DNA of 64,000 bases from Microthrixaceae bacterium (GTDB lineage Bacteria; Actinomycetota; Acidimicrobiia; Acidimicrobiales; Microtrichaceae). The notes under the pieces were generated by a model. It was not told the origin of the DNA and made no database searches. It saw only the letters and a program-made list of their open reading frames with translations. The stretch covers positions 124,001 to 188,000 of the forward strand of contig JAMLGM010000006.1 in assembly GCA_023957975.1 (NCBI GenBank), written 5' to 3'. The number at the start of each line of letters is the position of its first letter. Positions within the stretch are counted from its first letter, which is position 1. A program made the position numbers and the translations under genes. Below, piece after piece: positions 15,547 to 24,397 of the stretch.

Positions 15547-17601
15547 ATGCATTTTCGATCACCACGTCCAACCGAGCGTCGGCGGGGCAGAGCGTTTCAA
15601 ACGTCGGGCCTTACCGTGGCCTTCGCGTTGCTGGCTGGCCTGACCGCCGGTTGTGCGCCGAGTTCGCCCTCCGGCGGCAATGGGAACGGGAACAACACCG
15701 CCGAACAGTTCTGTGAGGTCTGGAACGGCGCCGTGGTGAAGGCACCGACCGCCGACGAGGCGCTGCTAGTGAAGCCCGACGTCGTGGCGTTCGCCGCGGA
15801 GGCCGAGGTCACCGGTCAGGCATGTACCGATTCCAACGCGCGGGTCAACCTCGACGGGGCGGTTCTCGCCGAAGGCACCGAGGTTCCGGTCGAACAGGGC
15901 AGCGACTCGACCGAGAAGGTCGCCGCGGTCACCGGCGACGAGATCGGCGCCGGCAAGCCGGTGCTCGACAACGTCAAGCTCACCGCACTGTCCGCCTCCA
16001 TCGGCCAGCACGGCATTTCGATCACCGGCAACGTTGCGGTGCGCCTGTCGGGGACGACCTCCACGATCGGGTTCATCGGCACGGTGTCCAACCTCGACAA
16101 CTGGTCGGTCAATCTCTCCTCCAGCGCTCTCACCATCCCGGGGATCACGACCACCCCGGTCACCTTCAGCGGAACACTTCGAATGTCGGGCGGGGTTCCG
16201 TCCCTCGCACTCAGCGCCTCGGCCACGTCGGTCAAAATCGGCGACATCAGCGTCACCGGCGCCACGGTGAGTTTCAACGCTTCGCCCACCACCGGTGTGC
16301 AAGCGGCCGTCGCCGGCACCATCAAGGTGGGGCCCTCATCGGTCTCCGGAAACGTCGCGGTCGACTTCGATCGCACCGGTGCGCTCGTTTCCGCCAAGGC
16401 GGATATCGCCGCACGTTTGAAGGGCCTCCAGGCCGGTGGAAGCCAGGTCGACCTGACCGGCGAGGTCCATCTGCTGGGCAACGCCAACGAGACCTCCGTC
16501 TCGTTCACCGGTAGCGGCATCCTCGGCGACATGGTGGTCAACCAGGCCAGCGGGTCACTCACGCTGGCACCGAACAAGGCGACACTCGTCGGCCTGATCG
16601 ATATCGCACAGGGTCCGAACAGCATCCGGATGAACGGGTCGATCGTGTGGGACGGCGTCACCGCCTACGTTCCGTATCTCATCGCCGAAGGAGCGGGTGA
16701 GTACTCCGGAACCCTGCAGAACGGTCAGACCGTGTCGGTGTCGGGCTCGATGTCCACCGAGATCATCGGAGGGCAGGTCCGGGCCGTCGTCGAGGGCAAC
16801 TTCCAGGTCGGCGACCTGAAGGCCCACGGCTCGGCCGTGGTCGAGAGCACCGGGGCCACCACCACCCTTGAGGTCGATGCCGATCTCGTCAACGCCGGCT
16901 TCGCGGCCCGCCTCCAGGGCGCCATCATCATTACCGACGGCATCGCCGAGACGGTTCACCTCGACGCCGCCGTGACCGGTACGGTCAACCTCGGCGACGC
17001 CACGTTGACCGGGGCGAACTTCAAGATTCGCTCCTCCTACGGCAGCCCACTCGAGCTGTCGTTCTCCGGCGGCCTCAAGGTCGGCACCCAGGCCAACCTG
17101 AGCGGTTCGCTCGCGGCGGCGTTCGGCCCCAACGGCGCACTCCTCAGCCTCGACGGCAACCTCACCGGCTCGCTGCAGCTCGACAGCTGGGGCTTCGCTA
17201 ACTTCAGCGGCTCGGTCGTCGCCAGCCCCGAGCGCGTGACCCTCAACGGCCAGGGTTCGATCACCACGACGAACTTCCCGTTGGGCATCAGCTTCAAGGG
17301 CACGTTCAGCTCGTCGCTCACCGAGCCGACCTGGTCGCTGAGCGGATCGGGCAAGTTCAGCATCGCCTCGATCACCGTGGCCTCGGCCCGAATGACGCTG
17401 TCGCAAACGGCAGGGATGAAGGCCACCCGGGCGGGCTTCTACATCTCCATCCTCGGCATCCCCACCTATCTGGAGGCCGACTTCTACATGAATGGCGGCG
17501 GCGGCTGCTCGAAGGTTCAGCTCACCGGCGGCAGCTTCCTCGCACGGCCGATCGCGACCCTCGTGATGCCGGGCATCGTGGGCTGTCCCGTCTACAACTG
17601 A
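15547..17601 (+). CDS. Large beta-repeat lipoprotein of unknown function
   Basis: I do not recognise a family for this 684-residue protein. It has a lipoprotein signal with a twin-arginine-like basic start and lipobox LTAGC (Cys near 36). A short Gly/Asn linker follows, then a region with two Cys (EQFCEVWNG and GQACTDS) that may pair. From about residue 130 to 640 it consists of repeated amphipathic beta segments (alternating V/L/I with G/S/T, such as VSGSMSTEI and LSFSGGLKVG). This suggests a long beta-solenoid or an elongated lipid-groove protein. A Cys pair closes the C-terminus. A good ribosome site (AGAGGGA) precedes the ATG. Confidence 0.7.
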   Translation: MHFRSPRPTERRRGRAFQTSGLTVAFALLAGLTAGCAPSSPSGGNGNGNNTAEQFCEVWNGAVVKAPTADEALLVKPDVVAFAAEAEVTGQACTDSNARVNLDGAVLAEGTEVPVEQGSDSTEKVAAVTGDEIGAGKPVLDNVKLTALSASIGQHGISITGNVAVRLSGTTSTIGFIGTVSNLDNWSVNLSSSALTIPGITTTPVTFSGTLRMSGGVPSLALSASATSVKIGDISVTGATVSFNASPTTGVQAAVAGTIKVGPSSVSGNVAVDFDRTGALVSAKADIAARLKGLQAGGSQVDLTGEVHLLGNANETSVSFTGSGILGDMVVNQASGSLTLAPNKATLVGLIDIAQGPNSIRMNGSIVWDGVTAYVPYLIAEGAGEYSGTLQNGQTVSVSGSMSTEIIGGQVRAVVEGNFQVGDLKAHGSAVVESTGATTTLEVDADLVNAGFAARLQGAIIITDGIAETVHLDAAVTGTVNLGDATLTGANFKIRSSYGSPLELSFSGGLKVGTQANLSGSLAAAFGPNGALLSLDGNLTGSLQLDSWGFANFSGSVVASPERVTLNGQGSITTTNFPLGISFKGTFSSSLTEPTWSLSGSGKFSIASITVASARMTLSQTAGMKATRAGFYISILGIPTYLEADFYMNGGGGCSKVQLTGGSFLARPIATLVMPGIVGCPVYN

Positions 17602-17615
17602 GCCGCAACCCGGCC

Positions 17616-19001
17616 ATGGCAACAGGTTCGGATGCGTCACCCCAACGAGCGGTGACGCATCCGAACCTGTTGTTCGTTTTGTCCGACCAACAGCGCCCGG
17701 ACTCGTGCGGCGTGTTCGGGCAGCGCCTGGACGTCACGCCTCGGCTCGACGAGTTGGCGACGATAGGTGTGGCCTTCGACCAAGCGTTCACCATCCAGCC
17801 GGTGTGTGGCCCGGCCAGATCAGCAATCCAGACCGGCCTCTACCCCACCCGTACGGGTTGTTGGCGCAACGGAATTGCGTTGCCGCCCGGCGTCGACACC
17901 CTCTCCGACAGGATGCACGCCCTCGGGTATCAGTGCGGTTACGTCGGCAAGTGGCATCTCGCCTCCAATCGCGGCCGCAATCTGCCGACTGATCGCGCCG
18001 CGGCGCGTTTCGAACGCAGACCCATACCGCCCGACCGACGTGGCGGATACCACGACGTGTGGAAGGCTGCCGACGCTCTCGAACACACCTCCGGCGCCAA
18101 CGCAGGACACGTCTTCGACGAGTCGGGCGATCGGGTGGACCTCCGCGGGTACCGGGTCGACGCGCTCACGGATCTAGCCATCGACGCGATCAAGCACTTC
18201 GACCCGTCCCGCCCGTTTCTGTTGTTTGTGTCCTACCTCGAGCCACACCACCAGAACAATCGATTCCGATCGATCGGACCCCCGGGCTGGGCGCGGCGAT
18301 TCCACGACTTCGATCGCCCCGGCGACCTGTCGCCATGGCGGGGCGACTGGCGTTGGAACTACGCGCAGTACCTGGCGTGTTGTGCCAGCATCGACGCCAA
18401 CCTCGGCCGACTCCTCGACACGCTGGAGGCCGCGGGGCACCTCGATGACACGATCGTCGTGTTCACGAGCGATCACGGCAGCCACTTTCGCACTCGCAAC
18501 CTCGAGTACAAACGCAGCCCTCACGATGCTTCGATTCGAGTGCCGCTTGTGATTGCCGGACCCGGATTCCGCGGGGGAACCCGGCGCAATGATCTCGTCA
18601 CCCACCTTGACCTCGTACCGACGCTCGTCGTCGCCGGCGGGGGCGAGGATCCCGGCCTCGACGGGCGACCCCTCCAGAACGTCGGCGATGGCGACCCGGC
18701 CGCGGGCGGGCCCGAGGACGCACTCATCCAGATCAGCGAATCGCAGATCGGTCGTGCGCTGCGGACTCGAACGCACACGTTCGCGGCGGCCTCGCGCACC
18801 CGCAATCCGCTGGCCGGCCACCTTCGGGCTGCTGCGGAGCGTTACGTGGCGACGCATCTCTACGACAACGTCGCCGACCCCCACCAGCGACACAACCTCA
18901 TTCGGGAGCCCGAACATGCGGGGCTGCGCGACACGCTGGCACAGCGACTCACCGAGCGGATTCTCGAGGTCGAAGAGGTTCGCCCCGCCATCGAGGTCTG
19001 A
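17616..19001 (+). CDS. Sulfatase (type I, formylglycine-dependent)
   Basis: This protein of up to 461 residues belongs to the arylsulfatase/alkaline phosphatase superfamily. The N-terminal HPNLLFVLSDQQRPD holds metal ligands. PVCGPARSAIQTG contains the CxPxR motif whose Cys becomes formylglycine. GKWHL and FTSDHGSHF supply further active-site Lys, Asp and His. No signal peptide is visible, so it is probably cytoplasmic. Two starts are possible: the ATG at 17616 and a GTG at 17652 that gives a more typical N-terminus. Both lie within or beside a perfect 22-bp inverted repeat. The gene begins only 14 bp after the beta-repeat lipoprotein gene. Confidence 0.88.
   Translation: MATGSDASPQRAVTHPNLLFVLSDQQRPDSCGVFGQRLDVTPRLDELATIGVAFDQAFTIQPVCGPARSAIQTGLYPTRTGCWRNGIALPPGVDTLSDRMHALGYQCGYVGKWHLASNRGRNLPTDRAAARFERRPIPPDRRGGYHDVWKAADALEHTSGANAGHVFDESGDRVDLRGYRVDALTDLAIDAIKHFDPSRPFLLFVSYLEPHHQNNRFRSIGPPGWARRFHDFDRPGDLSPWRGDWRWNYAQYLACCASIDANLGRLLDTLEAAGHLDDTIVVFTSDHGSHFRTRNLEYKRSPHDASIRVPLVIAGPGFRGGTRRNDLVTHLDLVPTLVVAGGGEDPGLDGRPLQNVGDGDPAAGGPEDALIQISESQIGRALRTRTHTFAAASRTRNPLAGHLRAAAERYVATHLYDNVADPHQRHNLIREPEHAGLRDTLAQRLTERILEVEEVRPAIEV
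17620..17672 (+). terminator. Perfect 22-bp inverted repeat spanning the sulfatase start
   Basis: Arms 17620-17641 and 17651-17672 are perfect reverse complements with a 9-nt loop. TTCGTTTTG follows the right arm, a weak T-tract. The position, 18 bp after the lipoprotein stop, fits an intrinsic terminator. It also covers the ATG at 17616-17652 region and the GTG start of the sulfatase, so it could hide that start in read-through mRNA. It encodes the first residues of the sulfatase if the upstream ATG is used. Confidence 0.65.
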
Positions 19002-19039
19002 GTGCCAGGCGGCGAAAACGCAGGTCGGCTCAGTTTGGC

Positions 19040-19657
19040 TCAACTCGTCTCGCGCCTGCCCCCAGCACCACCGCCACGCCGCAGTTCGAGCGCGCTGACC
19101 AACCGGTCCATGTCGGAGGCCGCCTGTTCATGGCACGTGTCGTAGCCGGCCGCCTCGTCCGCCACCACGGCGAAGGCCAGCCCCTGCATCGTGGCCGCGA
19201 CCAACGCGGGGGTGAACCGTTTCGGGTCGATGCCGTACTCCTCCAACAGGACCTCGAGACGCTCCATCTGAAGTCGACGGATGTTTTTGGCCATCTCCGC
19301 CATCTCGGCCCTCAATGCGGCGCGGTGATTGGCGGCGGCGAGCAGTTCGACGAGCAGCGCCGTGCCGCGACGATCCGAGGCCAGCGCCCACCAGGCCCGC
19401 AGGGGTTCGGAGGATTCCAGTGCGGCACTCATCCGCTCGACCGCACCGTGGCTGCGTCGGTGCAGGACCGCGACGAAGAGATCGTCGATGGTCTTGAAGT
19501 AGTAGTGCAGATGCGGGGGCTGAATTCCGACCCGCTCCGCCACGCTGCGAGAGGTCACCGCGGCGTAACCGCGCTCGAGGATGATCTCCTCGGTCGAGTC
19601 GAGGATCCGCTGGCGCTTCTCGGTGGTGGCGGGGCGTGCCCGACGTGTGTTCGCCAT
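19040..19657 (-). CDS. TetR-family regulator, divergent from SDR-P450 genes
   Basis: This 205-residue protein has an N-terminal TetR helix-turn-helix (about residues 14-60: RILDSTEEIILERGYAAVTS, then VAERVGIQPPHLHYYFKTID). An all-helical effector domain with a conserved Trp-Trp pair follows, and a Gly/Arg-rich tail. It is transcribed away from the SDR-P450 pair. The 53-bp gap between them holds a short palindrome (19679-19690) that is the likely operator. It is probably the local repressor of the SDR and P450 genes; the ligand is unknown. Confidence 0.85.
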   Translation of the reverse strand: MANTRRARPATTEKRQRILDSTEEIILERGYAAVTSRSVAERVGIQPPHLHYYFKTIDDLFVAVLHRRSHGAVERMSAALESSEPLRAWWALASDRRGTALLVELLAAANHRAALRAEMAEMAKNIRRLQMERLEVLLEEYGIDPKRFTPALVAATMQGLAFAVVADEAAGYDTCHEQAASDMDRLVSALELRRGGGAGGRRETS

Positions 19658-19678
19658 GTCCGGCCCCCCAACTACTTG

Positions 19679-19690
19679 TAACGGTCGTTA
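19679..19690. promoter_or_regulatory. Candidate TetR operator between the TetR and SDR genes
   Basis: TAACGGTCGTTA is a 5-2-5 inverted repeat lying midway between the divergent TetR (start 19657) and SDR (start 19711) genes. Its A/T-rich setting (ACTTGTAACGG, TTAAAACTC) is unlike the GC-rich surroundings. Placement and symmetry fit autoregulation plus control of the SDR-P450 transcript. Confidence 0.5.
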
Positions 19691-19710
19691 AAACTCGAAC
19701 ATTCTGCGGC

Positions 19711-20460
19711 ATGGCAGAACTCCAGGGCAAGGTTGCAGTCATCACCGGCGCCGGTTCCGGCATGGGCCGAGCGGCAGCGGAAGTATTCGTGCGAGAGGGG
19801 GCTCGGGTGCTGGCCGCCGACGTCAGCGGCGCGCAGGACGACACCGCCGCAGCGCTCGGCGACGCGGTCGTCCCACTCCGGGTCGACGTTTCAAACGAGC
19901 GCGATGTCGAGGCCATGTTCAGCACGGCGCTCGACGCGTTCGGCAAGGTCGATGCTGTGCTGAACGTCGCCGGAATCGCCGGGGCCGCGCCACTCGCGGA
20001 TCTGAGCGTCGAGGAATTCGACCGGTTCATCTCGGTCAACCTCACCGGGGTGATGCTGGGCACCAAACACGGCATCCGAGCGATGCTGCCGACCGGCGGC
20101 GGAGCGATCCTCAACTGGTCCTCGACCGGCGGACTCAACGGATCCCGCCTCCCCACCGCGGCATATTCGGCGTCGAAGGCCGGCGTCATCGCCATCACGA
20201 AGGCCGCGGCCATCGAGTACGGAGCCGAAGGGATCCGCGCCAACACGATCTGCCCCGGGTTCGTCGAGACCGCCATGTCCGGCGGCAAGGGTGCCTTCGA
20301 ACGGTTCCCGCAACTCGTCGGGTCCATTGCGCTCAAGCGTCCCGGTCAACCGGAGGAGGTCGGCGAACTCGCGTCGTTCCTCGCGTCCGACCGGGCGACC
20401 TACATCACCGGCGCGGTCATCGCCATCGACGGTGGCAGCACCGCCATGTTGCCGAGCTGA
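19711..20460 (+). CDS. Short-chain dehydrogenase/reductase
   Basis: This 249-residue classical SDR has the NAD(P)-binding motif TGAGSGMG (about residues 11-18). It also has NVAG (about 88), the catalytic Ser in NWSSTGG, and YSASK containing the catalytic Tyr-x-x-x-Lys (about 151-155). ICPGFVETAM is the usual PG motif. An Asp after the second strand (LAADVS) suggests NAD(H) rather than NADP(H). The ATG at 19711 gives the normal family start. It ends 2 bp before a cytochrome P450 gene, so the two are almost certainly cotranscribed, possibly oxidising the same hydroxylated substrate in turn. Confidence 0.9.
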   Translation: MAELQGKVAVITGAGSGMGRAAAEVFVREGARVLAADVSGAQDDTAAALGDAVVPLRVDVSNERDVEAMFSTALDAFGKVDAVLNVAGIAGAAPLADLSVEEFDRFISVNLTGVMLGTKHGIRAMLPTGGGAILNWSSTGGLNGSRLPTAAYSASKAGVIAITKAAAIEYGAEGIRANTICPGFVETAMSGGKGAFERFPQLVGSIALKRPGQPEEVGELASFLASDRATYITGAVIAIDGGSTAMLPS

Positions 20461-20462
20461 CC

Positions 20463-21683
20463 ATGGACGCGGCCGCGACGCCCACCCTCCGGGCACCCGA
20501 CTCCGATCTCTACTACGACCCCTACGACGTCGCGATCAACGCCGACCCGTATCCGGTCTACGAGCGGCTCCGCGAGGAGGCGCCGATCTACCACAACGAC
20601 CGGTACGGGTTCTGGATGCTCACCCGCCATGACGATGTCGAAAAGGCGCTGGTCAACTGGAAGGCGTTCAGCAGCGCACGCTCGGACATCCTCGACATCA
20701 TCCGCGCCGGATACGACCTTCCCGGTGGCGTCATCATGTTCGAGGACCCGCCGGCGCACACGATGCATCGCAAGCTCATGTCGCGGATCTTCACCCCGCG
20801 ACGCATGGCTGAACTCGAAGATCAGGTGCGCCGATACTGCGTCGCATGCCTCGACCCGCTCGTCGGCGAGCCCCGCTTTGACATCGTCGAGGAGTTGGCT
20901 CGGACCCTGCCGATGAAGGTCATCAGCATGTTGGTCGGGATCCCCGAACAGGACCAGGAGGCGGTGCGCGACAAGACCGACCGCAACCTGCGCACGCGCC
21001 CCGGCAAACCGATGGAGATCCGCGAGGAGGAAATCGCGAGCGGGTCGATGTTCGAGGACTACATCGACTGGCGTGCCGACCACCCCTCCGACGACCTCAT
21101 GACCGTGTTGTTGAACGCCGAGTTCGAGGACGACAACGGCGAGACCCGACGCCTCACCCGCCAGGAGGTGTCGACCTACACCGCGGTGCTCGCCGGGGCC
21201 GGCAACGAGACCACCGGTCGCCTCATCGGCTGGCTCATCAAGGTGCTCGCCGACCACCCCGACCAGCGGCGCGCGGTCCACGAGGACCGGTCGCTCCTGT
21301 CGAGGGTGATCGACGAAACCCTGCGCTTCGAACCCACCGGCCATGCGATCGCCCGCTATGTCACCAGCGACATCGACTACTACGGCACCACGGTGCCGGC
21401 GGGAAGCCCGATTCTGCTGTCGCTCGCGGCCGCCAATCGAGACCCGCGCCGCTACCGCGACCCCGACACCTTCGACATCGGCCGCAATGACATCACCCAC
21501 CTCACGTTCGGGTACGGACTGCACTATTGCCTCGGCGCGAGCCTGGCTCGGCTCGAAGGTCGCGTCGCCCTCGACGAGATGCTGAACCGCTTCCCCACCT
21601 GGGAGGTCGATACCGAAGCGACGCGCCTGTTTCCCACCTCGACCGTGCGAGGATGGGAAACGATGCCGGTCCTCATTCCCTAG
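20463..21683 (+). CDS. Cytochrome P450 monooxygenase
   Basis: This 406-residue soluble bacterial P450 shows the I-helix oxygen-activation motif (VLAGAGNETTGR), the K-helix ExxR (DETLRFEP) and the haem-ligand loop FGYGLHYCLGASLAR with the thiolate Cys near residue 354. The length is usual for class I bacterial P450s that use ferredoxin partners. No ferredoxin gene is adjacent. It starts 2 bp after the SDR stop and ends 6 bp before the GH31 gene, so all three may share a transcript. The substrate cannot be predicted, though SDR-P450 pairs under TetR are often linked to steroid, terpene or xenobiotic oxidation. Confidence 0.92.
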   Translation: MDAAATPTLRAPDSDLYYDPYDVAINADPYPVYERLREEAPIYHNDRYGFWMLTRHDDVEKALVNWKAFSSARSDILDIIRAGYDLPGGVIMFEDPPAHTMHRKLMSRIFTPRRMAELEDQVRRYCVACLDPLVGEPRFDIVEELARTLPMKVISMLVGIPEQDQEAVRDKTDRNLRTRPGKPMEIREEEIASGSMFEDYIDWRADHPSDDLMTVLLNAEFEDDNGETRRLTRQEVSTYTAVLAGAGNETTGRLIGWLIKVLADHPDQRRAVHEDRSLLSRVIDETLRFEPTGHAIARYVTSDIDYYGTTVPAGSPILLSLAAANRDPRRYRDPDTFDIGRNDITHLTFGYGLHYCLGASLARLEGRVALDEMLNRFPTWEVDTEATRLFPTSTVRGWETMPVLIP

Positions 21684-21689
21684 CCGTAC

Positions 21690-24371
21690 ATGCGCCGTCC
21701 ACCGAACGCCCCACCGAGCACTCCGCCGGCCACTCCGCCGGCCACCTCCCCCGCCGCGCTCGCCGAGCAGATGGTCGTCGCTGGCAGCGTTCGCGTCACC
21801 GTCCTGACCGAGCGCCTCGTTCGAATCGAGTACAGCGCGGATGCTTCGTTCGAGGACCGGGCCACCGTGTCGGTGGTCAACCGTCGATTCGACCCGACCC
21901 CGTTCGAGGTCACGATCGACGCCGACAGGCTGAACATAGACACCGGCGCGGTGCGGGTGACGTGCACCAACGTCACCAGACCGTTCACGTCGCGGACCCT
22001 GCGCGCCACGATCCGCACCGAGTCCGGCGAGGTGTCGTGGAGGTACGGCAAGGCTGCGCCCGGCAACCTCGGCGGAACGGTTCGTACCCTCGACGGCTGG
22101 GACGGCACGTCGACACCGCGGGCCGTCGGATTCGATCCGGCCACCGGCATGATTCAGGAGTGGGATCGCCAGGAACTCAACCCTGGGTTGTTGTCACGCG
22201 ACGGCTGGGTGGTGGTCGACGACAGCGGCAGCGCCCTGATCGAAACTCCGACCGGTCGCAACGGCCGCCGACGACGACCGGTCGCCATCCCGAGGTCGTC
22301 GCCGCACGAGGCTGAGGACGCCTCCCCCAGTGCGGACCGGGACCTCTACCTGTTCGGCTACGGCAACGACCACGAACGTGCGTTGCGAGACGCGGCGCGG
22401 CTTGTCGGAAGCCAACCGCTTCCACCGCGCTTCGCCTTCGGCTATTGGTACAGCCGGTACTTCCCCTACACCGACCGGGAGTTGCTGCGGCTCGTCGATG
22501 AACTCGATCGCCACGACATCCCCACCGACGTGTTGGTGATCGACATGGACTGGCATCGCGCGGGGTGGACGGGATATTCGTGGGACCACGACCTGTTCCC
22601 GGACCCCAGCGAAACCCTCGATCGGTTGCACGAACGCGGCCTGCGGGTGGCGCTCAACCTCCACCCCGCCGACGGCGTCGGCGCCCACGAGGACGCGTTC
22701 GTCGAGATGTGCGAGGCACTCGACCTCGACCCCGCCACGACCGAGCGGATCCCCTTCGACATCACCGACCCGCGTTTCGTCGACGCCTATTTTCGCGTGC
22801 TGCACCACCCCGAGGAAGAACGCGGCGTCGACGTGTGGTGGATGGACTGGCAACAAGGAACCGACACCGCAGTGGTCGGGCTCGACCCACTCGCCTGGCT
22901 GAATTTCCTGCACTGGGACGACCAGGAGCGTCGTCGACCGAACCGTCGCCCCATGATCTTCAGCCGCTGGGGCGGACTCGGTGCCGGCCGCCACCCGATC
23001 GGGTTCTCCGGCGACACGTACGCGACGTGGGATTCCCTCGCCTACCAGCCCGAGTTCACCGCGACCGCGGCCAACGTGTTGTACGGGTACTGGAGCCACG
23101 ACATCGGCGGGCATTTCGGGTCGACGTCGGAGCCGGAGATGTACACCCGATGGCTCCAGTTCGGCGCGTACTCGCCGATCCTTCGAACCCACGGCACCCT
23201 CGACGCCCACCAGGAGCGCCGGATCTGGGAGTATCCGAACCCGTACCGCGACGTCATGATCGCGGCGATCCGTCAACGCTACGAACTCGTGCCGTACCTC
23301 TACGGCGAGGCCCGACGTGGCGTCGAGAGCGCCTTGTCGCTGGTTCGCCCCATGTATCACCACCATCCAGACGTTCCCGCCGCTTACGAGGCGACGGGTC
23401 AGTACTGGTTCGGAGGCGAGATGATCGTCGCTCCGGTGACGAGCCCCCTGTCGGAGGACTCCATGGCGGCCGTCGACGTGTGGCTTCCCGAGGGCGAATG
23501 GTTCGACGTCGCGCACGGCGCACGACTGAGCGCCGGCCACCACGAGCGCCGATATCTGTTGAACGAGATTCCGGTGTTTGTGCGAGCGGGGGCCATCATT
23601 CCCGGCCAACGCGAGGTGCGACGCCTCGATACGGCGTCGTACCCGAACCTGGTCATCACGACGTATCCGGCCGACGAAGGAACGACGGCCGCCTACGACC
23701 TGTACGAAGACGACGGCATCTCCACCGGGTACGAGCGGGGCCAATCGGTGGTGGCCACACTTCGCCACTCGGTCGGCGCACGCCTGCGGCGCATCACCGT
23801 CGAAGCGGCCCAGGGCACCTACCGCGGTTGGCAACGGGTTCGACCGGTCGAGGTCGTTGCGGTGGGCGAGGCCCCACCCCGCGCGGTCTACGTCGACGAC
23901 GTCGAGATCCCCTGGTCCGCTCGGCGCTGCGACGGCCACTGGCACTACGACGCGACGGCCGCCGCGGTGGTCGTGTCGCTGCCGCGCGTCGATCTGCGCA
24001 ACGGGGCCACCGTCACCATCAAACGGGCCAGCAGCACGCGCCACGCGGTCGAGGCCCTGCTCGACGGGTATCCGGGTCTGGCCCGCCGACTCGAGACGAT
24101 CAGCGAATCCACCCGGGCGCTGCTCGGCGAGGACAACCGACGCATCGTCACGGTTGCCCAATCCCTCGACCGCATTCAGCGCGACCCTTCCCGCGCCGAG
24201 GCCGAGCTTCAAGCGGTCCGCGAGCACCTCGACGGCCTCGACGACGTGCTCGTCGGTGCGACCGCGACCTGGCGCGGCTACCAGGCGTTGACCCCGAAAC
24301 AGCCACCGCGGTCGACCGACATCCTCGACGCCGCGCGCCGCTTGCTCGACACGACACGAACGCAGGTCTGA
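21690..24371 (+). CDS. Glycoside hydrolase family 31 (alpha-glucosidase/alpha-xylosidase type)
   Basis: This 893-residue protein has an N-terminal beta domain (about 25-200), then a GH31 (beta/alpha)8 barrel. VLVIDMDWHRAGWTGYSWD is the first barrel signature. WWMDWQQG (about 388) carries the nucleophile Asp, and FSGDTYATWDSL (about 435) the acid/base Asp. SHDIGGHFG follows, then C-terminal beta domains and a helical extension beyond the usual family end (about 790-893). No signal peptide is seen, so it probably acts on imported or internal alpha-glycosides. It begins 6 bp after the P450 gene, an unusual neighbour for a glycosidase. Confidence 0.88.
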   Translation: MRRPPNAPPSTPPATPPATSPAALAEQMVVAGSVRVTVLTERLVRIEYSADASFEDRATVSVVNRRFDPTPFEVTIDADRLNIDTGAVRVTCTNVTRPFTSRTLRATIRTESGEVSWRYGKAAPGNLGGTVRTLDGWDGTSTPRAVGFDPATGMIQEWDRQELNPGLLSRDGWVVVDDSGSALIETPTGRNGRRRRPVAIPRSSPHEAEDASPSADRDLYLFGYGNDHERALRDAARLVGSQPLPPRFAFGYWYSRYFPYTDRELLRLVDELDRHDIPTDVLVIDMDWHRAGWTGYSWDHDLFPDPSETLDRLHERGLRVALNLHPADGVGAHEDAFVEMCEALDLDPATTERIPFDITDPRFVDAYFRVLHHPEEERGVDVWWMDWQQGTDTAVVGLDPLAWLNFLHWDDQERRRPNRRPMIFSRWGGLGAGRHPIGFSGDTYATWDSLAYQPEFTATAANVLYGYWSHDIGGHFGSTSEPEMYTRWLQFGAYSPILRTHGTLDAHQERRIWEYPNPYRDVMIAAIRQRYELVPYLYGEARRGVESALSLVRPMYHHHPDVPAAYEATGQYWFGGEMIVAPVTSPLSEDSMAAVDVWLPEGEWFDVAHGARLSAGHHERRYLLNEIPVFVRAGAIIPGQREVRRLDTASYPNLVITTYPADEGTTAAYDLYEDDGISTGYERGQSVVATLRHSVGARLRRITVEAAQGTYRGWQRVRPVEVVAVGEAPPRAVYVDDVEIPWSARRCDGHWHYDATAAAVVVSLPRVDLRNGATVTIKRASSTRHAVEALLDGYPGLARRLETISESTRALLGEDNRRIVTVAQSLDRIQRDPSRAEAELQAVREHLDGLDDVLVGATATWRGYQALTPKQPPRSTDILDAARRLLDTTRTQV

Positions 24372-24397
24372 TCGCCGGGCGCCGCCCGACCGCCGAC

